Below are positions 1 through 10,679 of a stretch of DNA of 64,000 nucleotides, in pieces. The notes beneath the pieces were generated by a model that was not told the DNA's origin, searched no databases, and saw only the letters and a list, made by a program, of their open reading frames with translations. The stretch is from Aristolochia californica (Eukaryota; Streptophyta; Magnoliopsida; Piperales; Aristolochiaceae). The position numbers were made by a program, and so were the translations under genes. The stretch spans positions 23,528,922-23,592,921 of the forward strand of contig JARWKL010000013.1 in assembly GCA_029961685.1 (NCBI GenBank), written 5' to 3'. How positions within the stretch are numbered: position 1 is the first letter of the stretch; every line of letters starts with the position of its first letter.

Positions 1-1081
1 CACGAGGTTAAAAAATCAGGTAAGGAGTTTAATTCTCCCTTGATATGTTCAATATCAAACTCAAAGGTGCTTAATTTCGCCTGCCATATGGCAAAAATTT
101 GCTTGGATGCAAGATTTTTTACATCCTTTATGAGAATTGATTTTGCTGCAGAATAGTCAACTTTGAGCAAGATTTTTTTGATTCAATAAATCATCTTGGA
201 ATTTAGAGATGCACTTAATAATTGAATAATTTCTTGTTTAATAGTAGAATAATTGATTTGTGCATTTTTTCATGTTCCAAAAGTAAATCAAACAAGTTGT
301 TCTTCTTTACTAACTGGATTAATTTGTTTTAAAATGCCACCATAACCTTTATGGGAGGCATCAGTTTCGACAATATTTTGATATGAAGGATTGACTAAGT
401 TAAGACAAGGAACTTGTCTAACTTTTTATTTGATTAATTGGACTATTTTGGAATGTATATCAGTCCATGGCTCAGGTTTCTTTCTAGGTCTATTATATAA
501 TATTGTGAAATCTTGAGCAATGGTAGGATAATAATCAACAATATAATTGAGGCTTCCAAGAAAGCGTTGGAGTCGGGTTTTCTCCTGGACTTCATCTGAA
601 AATTTGGAAGCAAATTCAATGGTTTTGTCAATTGGGATAATTTTTCTCTTGTGAATATAATGACCTAAAAATCTTACTGAGGCATAAAATAGTTTCATTT
701 TGGGGGCAGAAATTACTAACCCATGTTTTTGAATGACATGTTTGAAAACATTTAAAATCTTAAAATGAGTATCAATAGATTCTGGATAGACTAATATATC
801 ATCAATATATACAATTATAAATTCAAAATAATTGGAAAAGATATCATTCATGATATTCTAAAATTCTGAAGGGGTATTCTTCAGACCAAATGGCATGGCA
901 TTCCATTCAAATTTTCCAAAAGGAACAGTAAAAACAATTTCATACTTATCTTGTTCTGCAATTTGAATTTGCCAATATCCTGATTTGAGATCAAATTTTG
1001 AATTTTTTTAACAATTTTTTTTTTTTTTTTACATTTGGAATTGGATATTGTATCCATTTTAAACAATCATTGAGTGGTTTA
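1..1081 (-). pseudogene. Endogenous caulimovirid-like RT/RNase H fragment
   Basis: On the minus strand the segment reads as the reverse transcriptase and RNase H part of a plant pararetrovirus polyprotein. Visible motifs are a palm segment FDLKSGYWQIQ near 950-1000, the catalytic YIDDILV box near 790-815, and GLVISAPKMKLF near 680-715, which is typical of caulimovirids rather than LTR elements. An RNase H end, IWQAKLSTFEFDIEHIKGEL, lies near 40-105. The frame is broken: a stop sits just upstream of the catalytic box near 857, a T-tract at 1018-1031 disrupts the start of the palm, and several stops lie below 425. It is a dead integrated copy. Its left side leaves the window and its right side is cut by a copia LTR at 1082. 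Petuvirus- or florendovirus-like is my best guess; the genus is uncertain. Confidence 0.8.
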
Positions 1082-1209
1082 TGTTAAATTTAGGATCCCT
1101 TTTCCATAATTATGAGCAAGAGAAAGAAGAAAGAAAAAAAAAAGGGAAGAAGAGTTCTCGGGTATAGAGAAGAAAAAATAAAAGAGAAAAGAGAGGTGGC
1201 GCCAAGCAA

Positions 1210-1212
<3 letters not shown>

Positions 1213-1244
<32 letters not shown>
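1213..1244. repeat. (GA)n microsatellite
   Basis: Sixteen or so uninterrupted GA dinucleotides inside the copia LTR, in what is its transcribed leader region on the minus strand. Confidence 0.95.
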
Positions 1245-1250
<6 letters not shown>

Positions 1251-1650
1251 TCAAGAATAAGATGTGTAACTTGATTAATTCTGAATTACAACACCTCTAT
1301 TTATAGTAGAGGAAGAGGTAGAGTCCTTATACAATTAGCCTTTCAATCCTAATTACATTCCAACTCTAACTCTCTTAGATAAGTTTATTCAAACCAATCT
1401 ACTAGAAGACTAATATGAGTTGAACTAAAACTCTTTCTTCATTCACGTGAATATAAGAAAGGAGGACAGCTCATGGCCTTATCTTTGTGGGTCCCTCATG
1501 ATCTTCCAGCTTGATGCGAACAAAGGATGGTTTTAAGCTGTTTTGTTGTGGGACCCACCATGGAGTCACAAGCTAATAGGACCCACCAACATAGGTTGGT
1601 TTTACTCTGTTATATTGTGGGACCCACCATGGAGGCACAAGCTAGTGGGG

Positions 1651-1788
1651 CCCACCATGAAGACATGGACAAGATTTACTCTATTACAATGTGGGACCCA
1701 CCATGAAGACATGGACAAGATTTACTCTACTACAATGTGGGACCCACCATCAAAACATGGACAAGATTTACTCTACTACAATGTGGGA
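1651..1788 (+). repeat. 46-bp tandem repeat, three units, in the LTR
   Basis: Three consecutive 46-bp units (1651-1696, 1697-1742, 1743-1788) each hold CCCACCAT, ACATGGACAAGATTTACTC and TACAATGTGG. They lie in the U3 part of the LTR at 1512-2355 and differ by a few bases. The other copia LTRs in the window do not show this expansion. Confidence 0.9.
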
Positions 1789-2357
1789 CCAACCATGAAG
1801 GCACAAGCTAGTGGGACCCACCATGAGATTTTGTGGGACCCACAAGGATAGCCACAAGTTGGCAATCTATCCTAGAAGGGCAGGTGATTAGAAGATCTTG
1901 TGGGATCTACAAGAATATCTACGAGTTGGCAACATATCTTGGAATATCTTGTTTGCATTATATTAGCATTCTATTTACATCAAGTTACCATAAGTAGTTT
2001 TCTTTAATTGAATGTAATTAGGGGAAGGGATTTATTCTACCCAGATTCTACTACGTCCTCCATTATAAATAGAGGACTTGTACAAAGATTTAAAAAAACC
2101 TTTGATTTTATTCATATTGAGAGTTTACTCTTCTTGAGTTCTTGAAAGAACTTTTCGACTTATCGAGGATTTCCTTGTGGCGTTCAATATCGACTTATCA
2201 AACGGATTGTCCATCCCCATCGTGGCGTCTTCACTATACCAAGGTTCTTGCTTTGCTAAGCAATGGGTCGCAGTTTCCATTCAACTTGAAAGGTCTTGGG
2301 GACGATTACCGGATTTGGTATCGGGTTTCGTCATAGGTTGACATGGTTCATATCAGT

Positions 2358-2369
2358 TGGTATCAGAGC
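2358..2369 (+). other. Primer binding site, tRNA-Met type
   Basis: TGGTATCAGAGC, the standard complement of the plant initiator tRNA-Met 3' end, sits two bases after the LTR end at 2355. This fixes the orientation of the left LTR as plus. Confidence 0.85.
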
Positions 2370-3150
2370 TTTGGTTTATCAGGTTTGTCTATCTTTTGTT
2401 TCGTTTTTTTCATCAAAAAAAAAAAAAAACCGAAAAAAGAGACAACGTCTGATTTAGATGTTGCTGAGAAGGAGGAGAAAAAAAATCTGAAAAAAAAATA
2501 AACGGAGAAGAACGACTGAAGCTTTTCGTTGCCGAGAAGAGAAGAAAAGAAGAAAAAAAAATGAAGAACGACTGAAGCTTGTCGTTACCTAGAAGAGAAG
2601 AAAAGAAAAAAAAAAGAGAAATAGCGAACGACTGGTTCGCTCTATTTTGTTGACTCCAAAGGAGGAGTTTTGCGGTTTTGTGTCTTTGTTTGCCGTCGCC
2701 GAGGGATAACTCGACGCCGTCGCCAGAGAAGGAGAAGCTCCGTTCGGCGCCGTCATCGAAGAAGCCTTCTCGACGACGTCTCCGGAGAAGGAGAAGTCTG
2801 TTCATCTCCTCTTTTTTTATGAAAAAAAATAAAACAAAAAGGATATAACTGAGTAAAACCAACCTATGTTGGTGGGTCCCACTAGCTTGTGACTCCATGG
2901 TGGGTTCCACAATATAACAACGTAAAACCATCCTTTGTTCGCATCACAGCTCATCTTGATAAGGTTGCCAGGTCGTGAGATATTTGTGGGTCCCACTTGA
3001 TCTTCAAGTCTTCTAACTCGTTTTAGTTTGTGCTTCTTAATTCCTTAACTCGTGCTTGCTTGGGTGAGGACTCTTCTTGGTGTTGGTGTCCCACGTCCTA
3101 ATGGTGGGTCCCACTAGCTCGAGCACCATGGTGGGTCCCACATTGTAACA

Positions 3151-6100
3151 CTCCCCCTCAAGCTGGGGGTGAGAAGACATCATAAATGCCCAACTTCCTG
3201 CATATGGTAGACATAATCTTGTGAGTGATGTGCTTGGTGAGAATATCTGCAACCACTTTGTGATGATAGATGCTTCAGAGATAAGAAACCAACTTGGAAC
3301 TTTTCTCGTATAAGATGGCAATCCACTTCAATATGATTTGTTCTTTCATAAAAGACTGGATTCGATGTAATATGTATCGCTGCTTGATTGTCACAGTATA
3401 GATCTATTGGAGCTTCTTTGTAGAATCTCAACTCAATGAGAAGAGATCTTATCCATATGATTTCACTAACAGTGTGTGCCATGGCCCTGTATTCTGTTTC
3501 TATACTAGACCGTGCTACCACATTTTGTTTCTTGATTTTCTATGTAACCAAATTCCCTCCAACCATCGTACAAAATCCCGTAGTAGATTTTCTGTCATCC
3601 GGGGATCCGGCCCAGTCTGCATCTGAGAATCCTTCGATGTTGAAGTGGCCATGGTTTTTATAGAGAAGCCCCCTTCCCAGAGCTTCTTTCAGATATCGTA
3701 GTATTCTTTCAAGTCCTTGCCAATGACTACGTTGTGGCTTGTACATGTATTGACTTACCACACTTACTGCATATGAAATATCTAGCCCTGTTACACACTG
3801 GTAAATAAGTCGTCCTACTAGTCTTTGATATTTTCCAATATCTACATCTTCTCCAGTGCCTCCACATAATTTTGTATTTGAGTACATAGGAGTGTCTGCT
3901 GGTTTGCATCCCATCATTCATGTCTCATCTAGTAGATCAAGGGCATACTTCCTTTGGGATAGCACAATCCTCCCATGTCTGGATTGTAATACTTCAATAC
4001 CAAAAAAAATATTTGAGTAGTCCAAGATCCTTCGTCTTGAATTCAGCACATATTTTCTCCTTTGTTTTCTGGATGCCCTCAGAATCACTCCCAGTTAAAA
4101 TAATATCATCAACATATATAGCCAAAATCACCTTACCTCTCGGTGTATTTTCTATAAATACTGAGTGATCTCCAGAGAATCTATGAAAGCCGGCCCTTAT
4201 GATGGCTTGACTAAATTTCTCAAACCATGCCCAACGGGACTGCTTTAGACCATATAAAGATTTTTTTAGGCCGCATACTGACTTCCCCTCAACCACATAC
4301 CCAGGAGGTTTTTGCATATAAATTTCTTCTTTAATATCACCATTAATAAATGCATTTTTCACATCAAGTTGATATATCGGCCATGATGAATTGGCCGCCA
4401 GAGATAATAATATACATACCGAGTTCATTTTTTCTACTGGAGGGCAGGTTTCTTCATAATCAATTCCATAGCATTGAGTATAACCTTTGGCAACCAGTCG
4501 AGCCTTCAGTCGTGAAATTGGCCCATCTGGATTATGTTTGATAGTATAAACCCACTTGCAACCAATGGGTTTATTATCTGTGGGAAGAGGAACCAGTGAC
4601 CATGTATGATTGTGATTAAGGGCCTTCATTTCTTCATCCATCGCTACCTTCCACCTTGGATGTTGTAGAGCCTCCTGATAGGACTGTGGAACAGATATGG
4701 AGGAAATAACAGAAAGAAACTGACAACATAAAGGTAAGAGGCGATGATGAGACACAAAATTTGAAATGGGATGAGAAGTAGAAGGTCTAGTGCATGATCT
4801 AGGTTATTTCATTATAGCAATAGGACGAGTATCATATTGAGGACCAAAAATAACTGGTGATGATGGACTTACCTCTGTTGGATCTGTTAATTCGGCAGAT
4901 GTGGTGCCGGCCACTTTCTCTAGGGGTTGAATAATCTTTGTATCACGAGGCACAACGGGTCGAGGGGAACCTGGTATTGAGGACAGACCAAGAGGAGCAC
5001 TATCAGAATAAAATGAGAAGTCTTCAAAAAATGTTACATCCCTGGACACAAATAAATGTTGAAGAGTATGACTATAATAAACATAACCCTTTTGTGTGAG
5101 AGAGTATCGTAAAAAGATACACTTGATAGATTTAGGATCAAGTTTGTTGTGTCTAGGTAATGAATATGAAAAAAACATTGACATCCGAAGACTTTCAAAG
5201 GTAGTGAAAATGGATCATCATTTGGTAGTAATTTAGAGTAAGGATATTTATTACCAAGAACAGTAGATGGTAGACTATTTATAAGAAAGCAAGCCGTAAG
5301 GACTACATGAGGCCAATAAAAGTATGGAACTTTTATGGCATATAATAAACCTTGAGGTACCTCAAGAATATGATGATTTTTTTGTTCGGCTACACCATTT
5401 TGTTGAGGAGCATAGGCGCATGTGATGTTTGATGGATAATGCCATTTTCTAGACAAAAAGAGTCAAGGTCTTTGGAAACATATTCTTTGGCGTTATCAGA
5501 CCTAAAATTTTTTATTTTCTGACCAAATTGTGTGAGTGCCATAGCATTAAATAACTTAAAAATGAATGGTATCTCAGAACGCTCGTTAAATATAAACAAC
5601 CAAGTTGTGCGAGTGAAATCATAAATAAATATAATAAAATATTTTGCTTGAGAAATGTTGGAGACACTCAAGGGCCCCCAAACATCAGTATGATTTAAAG
5701 AAAATAGAGTGACACTTTTGACTTCTGGGCGAGGTGAGTATGTACTCCTTTGATGTTTACTCAATTGACAAACCTTACAATGAAATTCTGACCTTACTTT
5801 AAGAGAAAGAAACATATAATGAAGAGACTGTGTAGATAGATGTCCCAACCGATTGTGCCATAACTGTGTCTCATTTTTAGTAGTAGAAACCATATTTATT
5901 TTCTTGATGTCCAAGTAGTAAAGACCCCTTTGGTCATGGCCTCCACCAATCACTTACTTCGTTATAAGATCCTGAAAGACACATGAAGTGGGTGAGAAGG
6001 TAACAAAGCAATTAAAATATTTGGTCAACTAACTAACAGATAATAGATTCAAAGGGAAAGTGGGAAAGAAAAGAATATCAGTGAGCGGAAGTGATGGTGT

Positions 6101-6480
6101 GACAGAAGTGGAACCTTTCCCTTGGACTTTGGTTTGAGAACTGTCAATTATGGTAACAAACTTGTGTGAAAGACTTGGAGATAGAGAATGTAATAAATTT
6201 TTGTTACCTGTAAGATGCTTGGAGGCTCCTGAGTCAATTATCTAGGATGAAGATGAGGCAGATAGCATACCTGAAGCTGTAGTGGCAACAGTAGTTGCGG
6301 AGGAACTTGGAGAGGAACCCAGCATTGTCTTCATTTTCTAAAATATCTCATACTCTTCATCAGTAAAAAAATTATGTGCAACTGATTTTGTGGGTTGTTC
6401 TTCTTTTGTATCACTTATAAAGGCTTATTAGCCCTTGTCAATTGTGACTGTCCATTGGCTTTATAGTATATTTCTTTATA
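3151..6480 (-). pseudogene. Ty1/copia gag-pol, decayed, minus strand
   Basis: Reading leftwards, the segment holds a gag zinc-knuckle remnant near 6400-6510 and the protease/gag-pre-integrase region (5390-5953, with W-H-N-R-L-G-H and a Cys pair). Next come the integrase core and C-terminus (about 4804-5456, with YSLTQKGYVYY), reverse transcriptase (3994-4755, with AIYVDDIILTG near 4085-4120) and RNase H (3180-3917, with YRAMAHTVSEIIW). The polypurine tract, TTGAGGGGGAG reversed, lies at 3151-3166. Frames change at several points and there are stops, so no full polyprotein can be made. Domain order PR-IN-RT-RH is copia type. It belongs to the same family as the plus-strand copies at 6520-10158, 10680-12697 and 39810-49352. 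Confidence 0.9.
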
Positions 6481-6519
6481 ATGGCCATATTGATATTCTC
6501 AAGATTACTACCATACCCT

Positions 6520-9500
6520 TGCGAGGGATAGCAAATTTCTTGAGCTGGTCCACATCAGTTTGACGGTTTCTTATAACAAAGGACCTACTTGGTCACGTCA
6601 CCAAAATTGGGCCACCCATTGATGAAGAAGATGTTTCTTATGCTAAGTGGTTAAAAAATGACACTTTGGTAATTAGTTGGCTCATCAACAGCATGGAAGA
6701 ACTTGTCTCCGACAATGTTATTCATATCAACACCGCCAAACAAATTTGGGAGACATGTGCTAAGTTGTACTAGCTCAAACAATTTAGACAAGCCATATGA
6801 TATTTTCCAAAGATTGTTCAACACTAAAAAGGAGAAAATATCCATGAATATTTGGTTCATTTTAGAGGTTTTCTTCAAGAATGGAAGCTAGTTCAGCCTA
6901 CCTCCAATGATGTCTCTATCCAAGACAAGAAGAAGGAAGCCTTAGCCACTGCCATTTGCCTAGCAAAAATTAAAGCATATCTCGAAGTTTCTAAAAGTCA
7001 ATTCCTTAGTGCCTCTGCTATTCCCACCTTTGAATATGTATGTGCCACATTACTCCGAATTCCAGACTCTTCTTCTCCTACTCCTATTGAAGTATCATCC
7101 GCTATGTACTCAGAACATAGGGGAACATCAACCGATCATGGCCGACGCGGTGGAAGAAATTATAGAGGTGGATGAGGAAGAGGTGGAAGGAATGGTTTTG
7201 TCATAATAGATAGAAGGGAATGTACCCATTGTGGTAAATATGGCCACACTATAGATCAATGTTTTAAAATCCATGGCATACCGGATTGGGTTAAGTCTAA
7301 TCAAACCTTAGTAAGTGATACAAAGGAGGACCAGTCTACCACCACCAATAGAAAAGAAATCCCTTACGAATGATGATTATGAATTATTCGAGAAAATGAA
7401 AACTCTAATGGTCTCTCCTCCAAGTTCCTCCTCAACTGTTGTTGCCAACGCCGATTCAGGTATGCTCTCTGCTACTTCCTCCTCTTCATCCTGGATAATT
7501 GACTCAGAGACATTCGAGCATCTCATAGGTAACAAAAATCTACTCCACTCAGTTTCTCCTTGTCTCTCGAATAAATTTGTTACACCATCACTTCCGCTAA
7601 TAGATATTCTTTTTATTCCTACCTTTCCCTTGAATCTTTTATCTGTTAGTCAGCTAACAAAACATTTCAATTGCTCAATTACCATCTCACCCACTTCCTA
7701 TGTGTTTCAGGATTTTACAGCGAAGTAGGTGATTGGTGGAGGCCGTGAACAAGGGGTCCTCTACTACTTGGACGTGCTTCAAATAAATGTCATCTCAACC
7801 AAGGAAACTGAGACAAGTCTATGGCATAATCGATTGAGACATCCATCCACACAATCTCTTCATCTTCTTTTTCGATATGTCTAAATTAAATTGTGAAGAT
7901 TGTCAACTAAGCAAACACCAGAGGACCACATACTCACCTCGTTCAGAACTTAAAAGTGTTGCTCCTTTTTTGTTGATCCACACAGATATATGGGGACCCT
8001 TGAGAGTCTCAAATATTTCCTGAGTCAAATACTTTATTACATTTATTGATGATTTTACTCGTACCACATGGCTATTTGTTTTTAAAGAGTGATTTGAAAT
8101 ACCATCCATTTTTATATCATTTCATGTTATGGTTGTCACTCAATTTGGTCAGAAAATCAAAGTACTTAGGTTTGATAATGCCAAAGAATATACTTCCAGA
8201 GATTTGACTATTTTTTTCAAGAGGATGGCATTATCCATTAAAAATCTTGTGCCTACACCTCCTAACAGAATGGTGTAGCATAACAGAAGAATTGTCACCT
8301 TCTTGAGGTAACTAACAGCTTATTGTATACAATGAAAGTACCATGTCTCTCTTTTGTACCAGCCTCTCCTCGATCGGTTGTGCCCCGTTCTAAGAAAATC
8401 GTTCAACCCTTTGAAGCATTGGCTGACACCACACCTACGGAGTTTACGGATCCCATCAAGGTAAGTCCATCTTCTCCTATTCCTTTTGGACCACAATATG
8501 ATACTTGACCCATTTGCTTAAGAAAAAAACCCAAGACTTGCACTAGGCCCTCTACTTCTCACCCCATATAAAATTTTGTGTCTCTCCATCGTTTACCCTC
8601 TTCATGTTGTCAATTTTTTGCATCTATCTCCTCCATCTCAGTCCCACAGTCCTATCAGGAGTCTCTGATACATCCAGGGTGAAAGGCAGCAATGGACAAA
8701 GAAATGCAGGTATTCTATGAGAATTAGACATGGGTTCTAGTTCCCCTTCCATCAGATAAAAAACCTGTTAGTTTGTAAGTGGGTCTTTACAGTTAAATAC
8801 AATTTGGATGGGTCAGTTGGTCGCCTTAAGACCACCTCGTTGCCAAAGGTATGCATTGTTATGGGATTGATTATGAGGAAACATTCTCTCCAGTGGCCAA
8901 AACAAACTCAATATGTATCTTATTATCTCTTGCAGCTAATTCTTCAAGGCCGATCCATTAGCTTGATGTAAAAAATACTTTTCTCAATGGGTATAAAGGA
9001 AGAAATTTATATGCAACAACCACCTGGATTTTAGGTTGAGGGGGAGTCGGTGTGTTGATTGAAGAAATCCCTTTATGGTCTAAAACAGTCTCCTCGTGCA
9101 TGGTTTGATAAATTTAGTCAAACACTTATATGGGCCGGATTTCATAGATTTTCATAGATCACTCTGTGTTTCTTATAGACACACCTAAAGACAAAGTGAT
9201 ATTGGTAGTATATGTTGACGATATTGTCTTAATTGATAGTGATCCTGAAGGAATTCAGAAAACTAAGGAAAAGATATGTGAAGAATTCAAGACAAAAGAT
9301 CTTGGACTACTTAAATACTTTCTGGGTATTGAAGTACTACAATCCAAACATGAGATTATACTATCTCAAAGGAAGTATGTCCTTGATCTACTGGAGGAGA
9401 CATGAATGATGGGATGTAGACTAGCATAAACCCCTATGGATTCCAATACGAAATTATCTACAGGCACTGGAGAAGATGTAGATATCAAAAAATATCAAAG

Positions 9501-10158
9501 ACTTGTGGGAAAACTCATTTATCTCTGTGTATCAAGTCCAGATATATTTTATGCAGTAAGTGTGGTGAGTCAATACATGCACAAATCACAACTTACTCAT
9601 TGGCAAGCACTAGAAAGAATATAGTGATATTTGAACCAAGCTCCAAGAAGAGGGCCATGGTCACTTCAACATAGAAGGATTCTCTGATGCAGACTGGGCT
9701 AGATCCCCCGATGACAGAAATTCTACTTTGGGATATTGTACGATGGTTGGAGGAAACTTGGTTATATGGAGAAGCAAGAAGCAGAATGCAGTTGCAAGGT
9801 CTAGTGCAAGAGCAAATACAGGGTCGTGACACACACAATTAGTGAGCTTCTATGGATCAAATCCCTTCTCACTGATCTGGGATTCTATAAAGAAGCCCCT
9901 ATGGATCTACATTGCGATAATCAAGCAGCAATACATATCACCTCAAATCCGGTCTTCCATGAGAGAACATAGCACATTGAGGTAGATTGCCATTTCATAT
10001 GAGTGAAATTCCAAGCCGACATATTATCTCTCAAACATATCTCCTCACGAGGGCAAGTTGCAGACATTTTCACCAAACTAGTCACTCATAAGATCTTGTC
10101 CACCATCTGTAGCAAGTTGGGCATATATAATGTTTTTTCATCCACAGTTTGAGGGGGA
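6520..10158 (+). pseudogene. Ty1/copia gag-pol, decayed, plus strand
   Basis: A gag of the copia UBN2 type is visible from about 6540 (YAKWLKNDTLVISWL) with stops at 6769 and near 7174. Its zinc knuckle, CTHCGKYGHTIDQC, lies near 7220-7262. Integrase pieces follow at 7740-8280, with a premature stop in the retrotransposon gag-pre-integrase region. There is a gap in the integrase C-terminus before the RT. RT spans about 8650-9405, with VYVDDIVLIDSD near 9208-9240, and RNase H about 9436-10150. The polypurine tract is at 10147-10157. The element has lost its 5' LTR and the start of gag: at about 6515 it meets the 5' part of the minus-strand copia head-to-head. Confidence 0.88.
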
Positions 10159-10320
10159 GTGTTACAAGGTGGGACCTACCATGACCACACAAGCTGGCAT
10201 GATGAGTCATCACACGAGCTAGAATCCCTATCACATGAGTTGGAAGATTTGGTAATTTTGCATGATGAATGTAATTGATTTATCTTTCCTTGATTTACGT
10301 AGATTTAGATAATCATGATT
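10159..10320 (+). mobile_element. Truncated copia 3' LTR
   Basis: Directly after the polypurine tract the sequence starts TGTTACAAGGTGGGACC, the 5' end of the copia LTR family. It stops resembling the family after about 160 bp, where the next inserted element begins. The promoter region and the 3' end are missing. Confidence 0.7.
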
Positions 10321-10580
10321 GATGTAATATATGAGGGACTATCCTTAACAATCCCCCTCATGTGTAGGCTCGTGGATAATTTGGGTGGAGGCCCGCCCTC
10401 AAATGGTGTCACATGGATAATTTGGGTGGATGTCCATATATGAGAACCTTGCTCTAATACCATATTAAATTGGGTTAGAGGCCCTATCCCAAAATGACTA
10501 ACCACTTAGGAAACCTCTTCTACCAACTAATAAGCACAAGATCTTTGTACTCACTAATGTATGTGGAACTATCTTTAACA
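10321..10580 (-). mobile_element. TRIM-like miniature LTR element
   Basis: On the minus strand a repeat beginning TGTTAAAGATAGTTCC (10580 leftwards) ends at about 10464. It is followed by a primer site variant TGGTATTAGAGC (10453-10464 reversed), a short interior of about 100 bp, a purine tract TGAGGGGGAT (10351-10360 reversed), and then a second repeat start, TGTTAAGGATAGTCC (ending at 10350). Two short terminal repeats, a PBS and a PPT with no coding capacity fit a terminal-repeat retrotransposon in miniature. The second terminal repeat appears cut short. It is inserted in LTR-family DNA seen again at 10581. Confidence 0.6.
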
Positions 10581-10676
10581 TAATGGTAGTCTAATTGTAA
10601 TTGGACTCTACTACTTTCCTCTATTATAAATAGAGGTGCATGTACTCTTATTTGTTGGAAGAGTACAAGAGTGTTG
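10581..10676 (+). mobile_element. LTR fragment with a palindromic TATA box
   Basis: The segment matches the promoter part of the LTRs at 15027-15789 and, reversed, 57201-57550, including CCTCTATTATAAATAGAGG at 10618-10636. It joins directly to copia integrase sequence at about 10680, so the rest of the LTR and the gag half of the next element are deleted. Confidence 0.7.
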
Positions 10677-10679
10677 GGA

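Larger units (their letters stand above)
1512..2946 (+). mobile_element. Deleted LTR element with an inverted second LTR end, inserted in a copia LTR
   Basis: A 1435-bp insertion is bounded by TGATGCGAAC at left and its exact inverse at right, and flanked by a 5-bp direct repeat CAGCT (1507-1511 and 2947-2951). The first 104 bp (1512-1615) and the last 104 bp (2843-2946) are inverted copies with about 8 mismatches. From the left, 1512-2355 looks like a complete LTR (TG...CA, 844 bp, TATAAATAG near 2055). A tRNA-Met primer site follows at 2358-2369. The short interior, 2370-2842, has no coding sequence. TG/CA ends and a 5-bp duplication are the signature of retroviral-type integrase, but the right-hand LTR is represented only by its start, in reverse. 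It is related to the copia LTRs around it. Confidence 0.75.
1082..3150 (-). mobile_element. Copia LTR (3' LTR of the minus-strand element), split by a nested insertion
   Basis: The outer parts, 1082-1511 and 2952-3150, together form one minus-strand LTR. Reversed, it begins TGTTACAATGTGGGACC next to a polypurine tract and ends CCTAAATTTAACA. It matches the plus-strand LTRs at 39204-39809 and 49353-49953, including the repeated GTGGGACCCAC words. A TATA box lies in a palindrome at 1294-1312 and a GA microsatellite at 1213-1244. The 5 bp before it, GTTTA (1077-1081), would be the target duplication, but the other end of the element is lost. The insert occupies 1512-2946. Confidence 0.85.

Noticed and set aside
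2413..2931. 172-codon minus-strand frame
   Set aside because: Low-complexity Ser/Phe/Arg composition from purine-rich element interior; no motif and it runs into the inverted LTR end.
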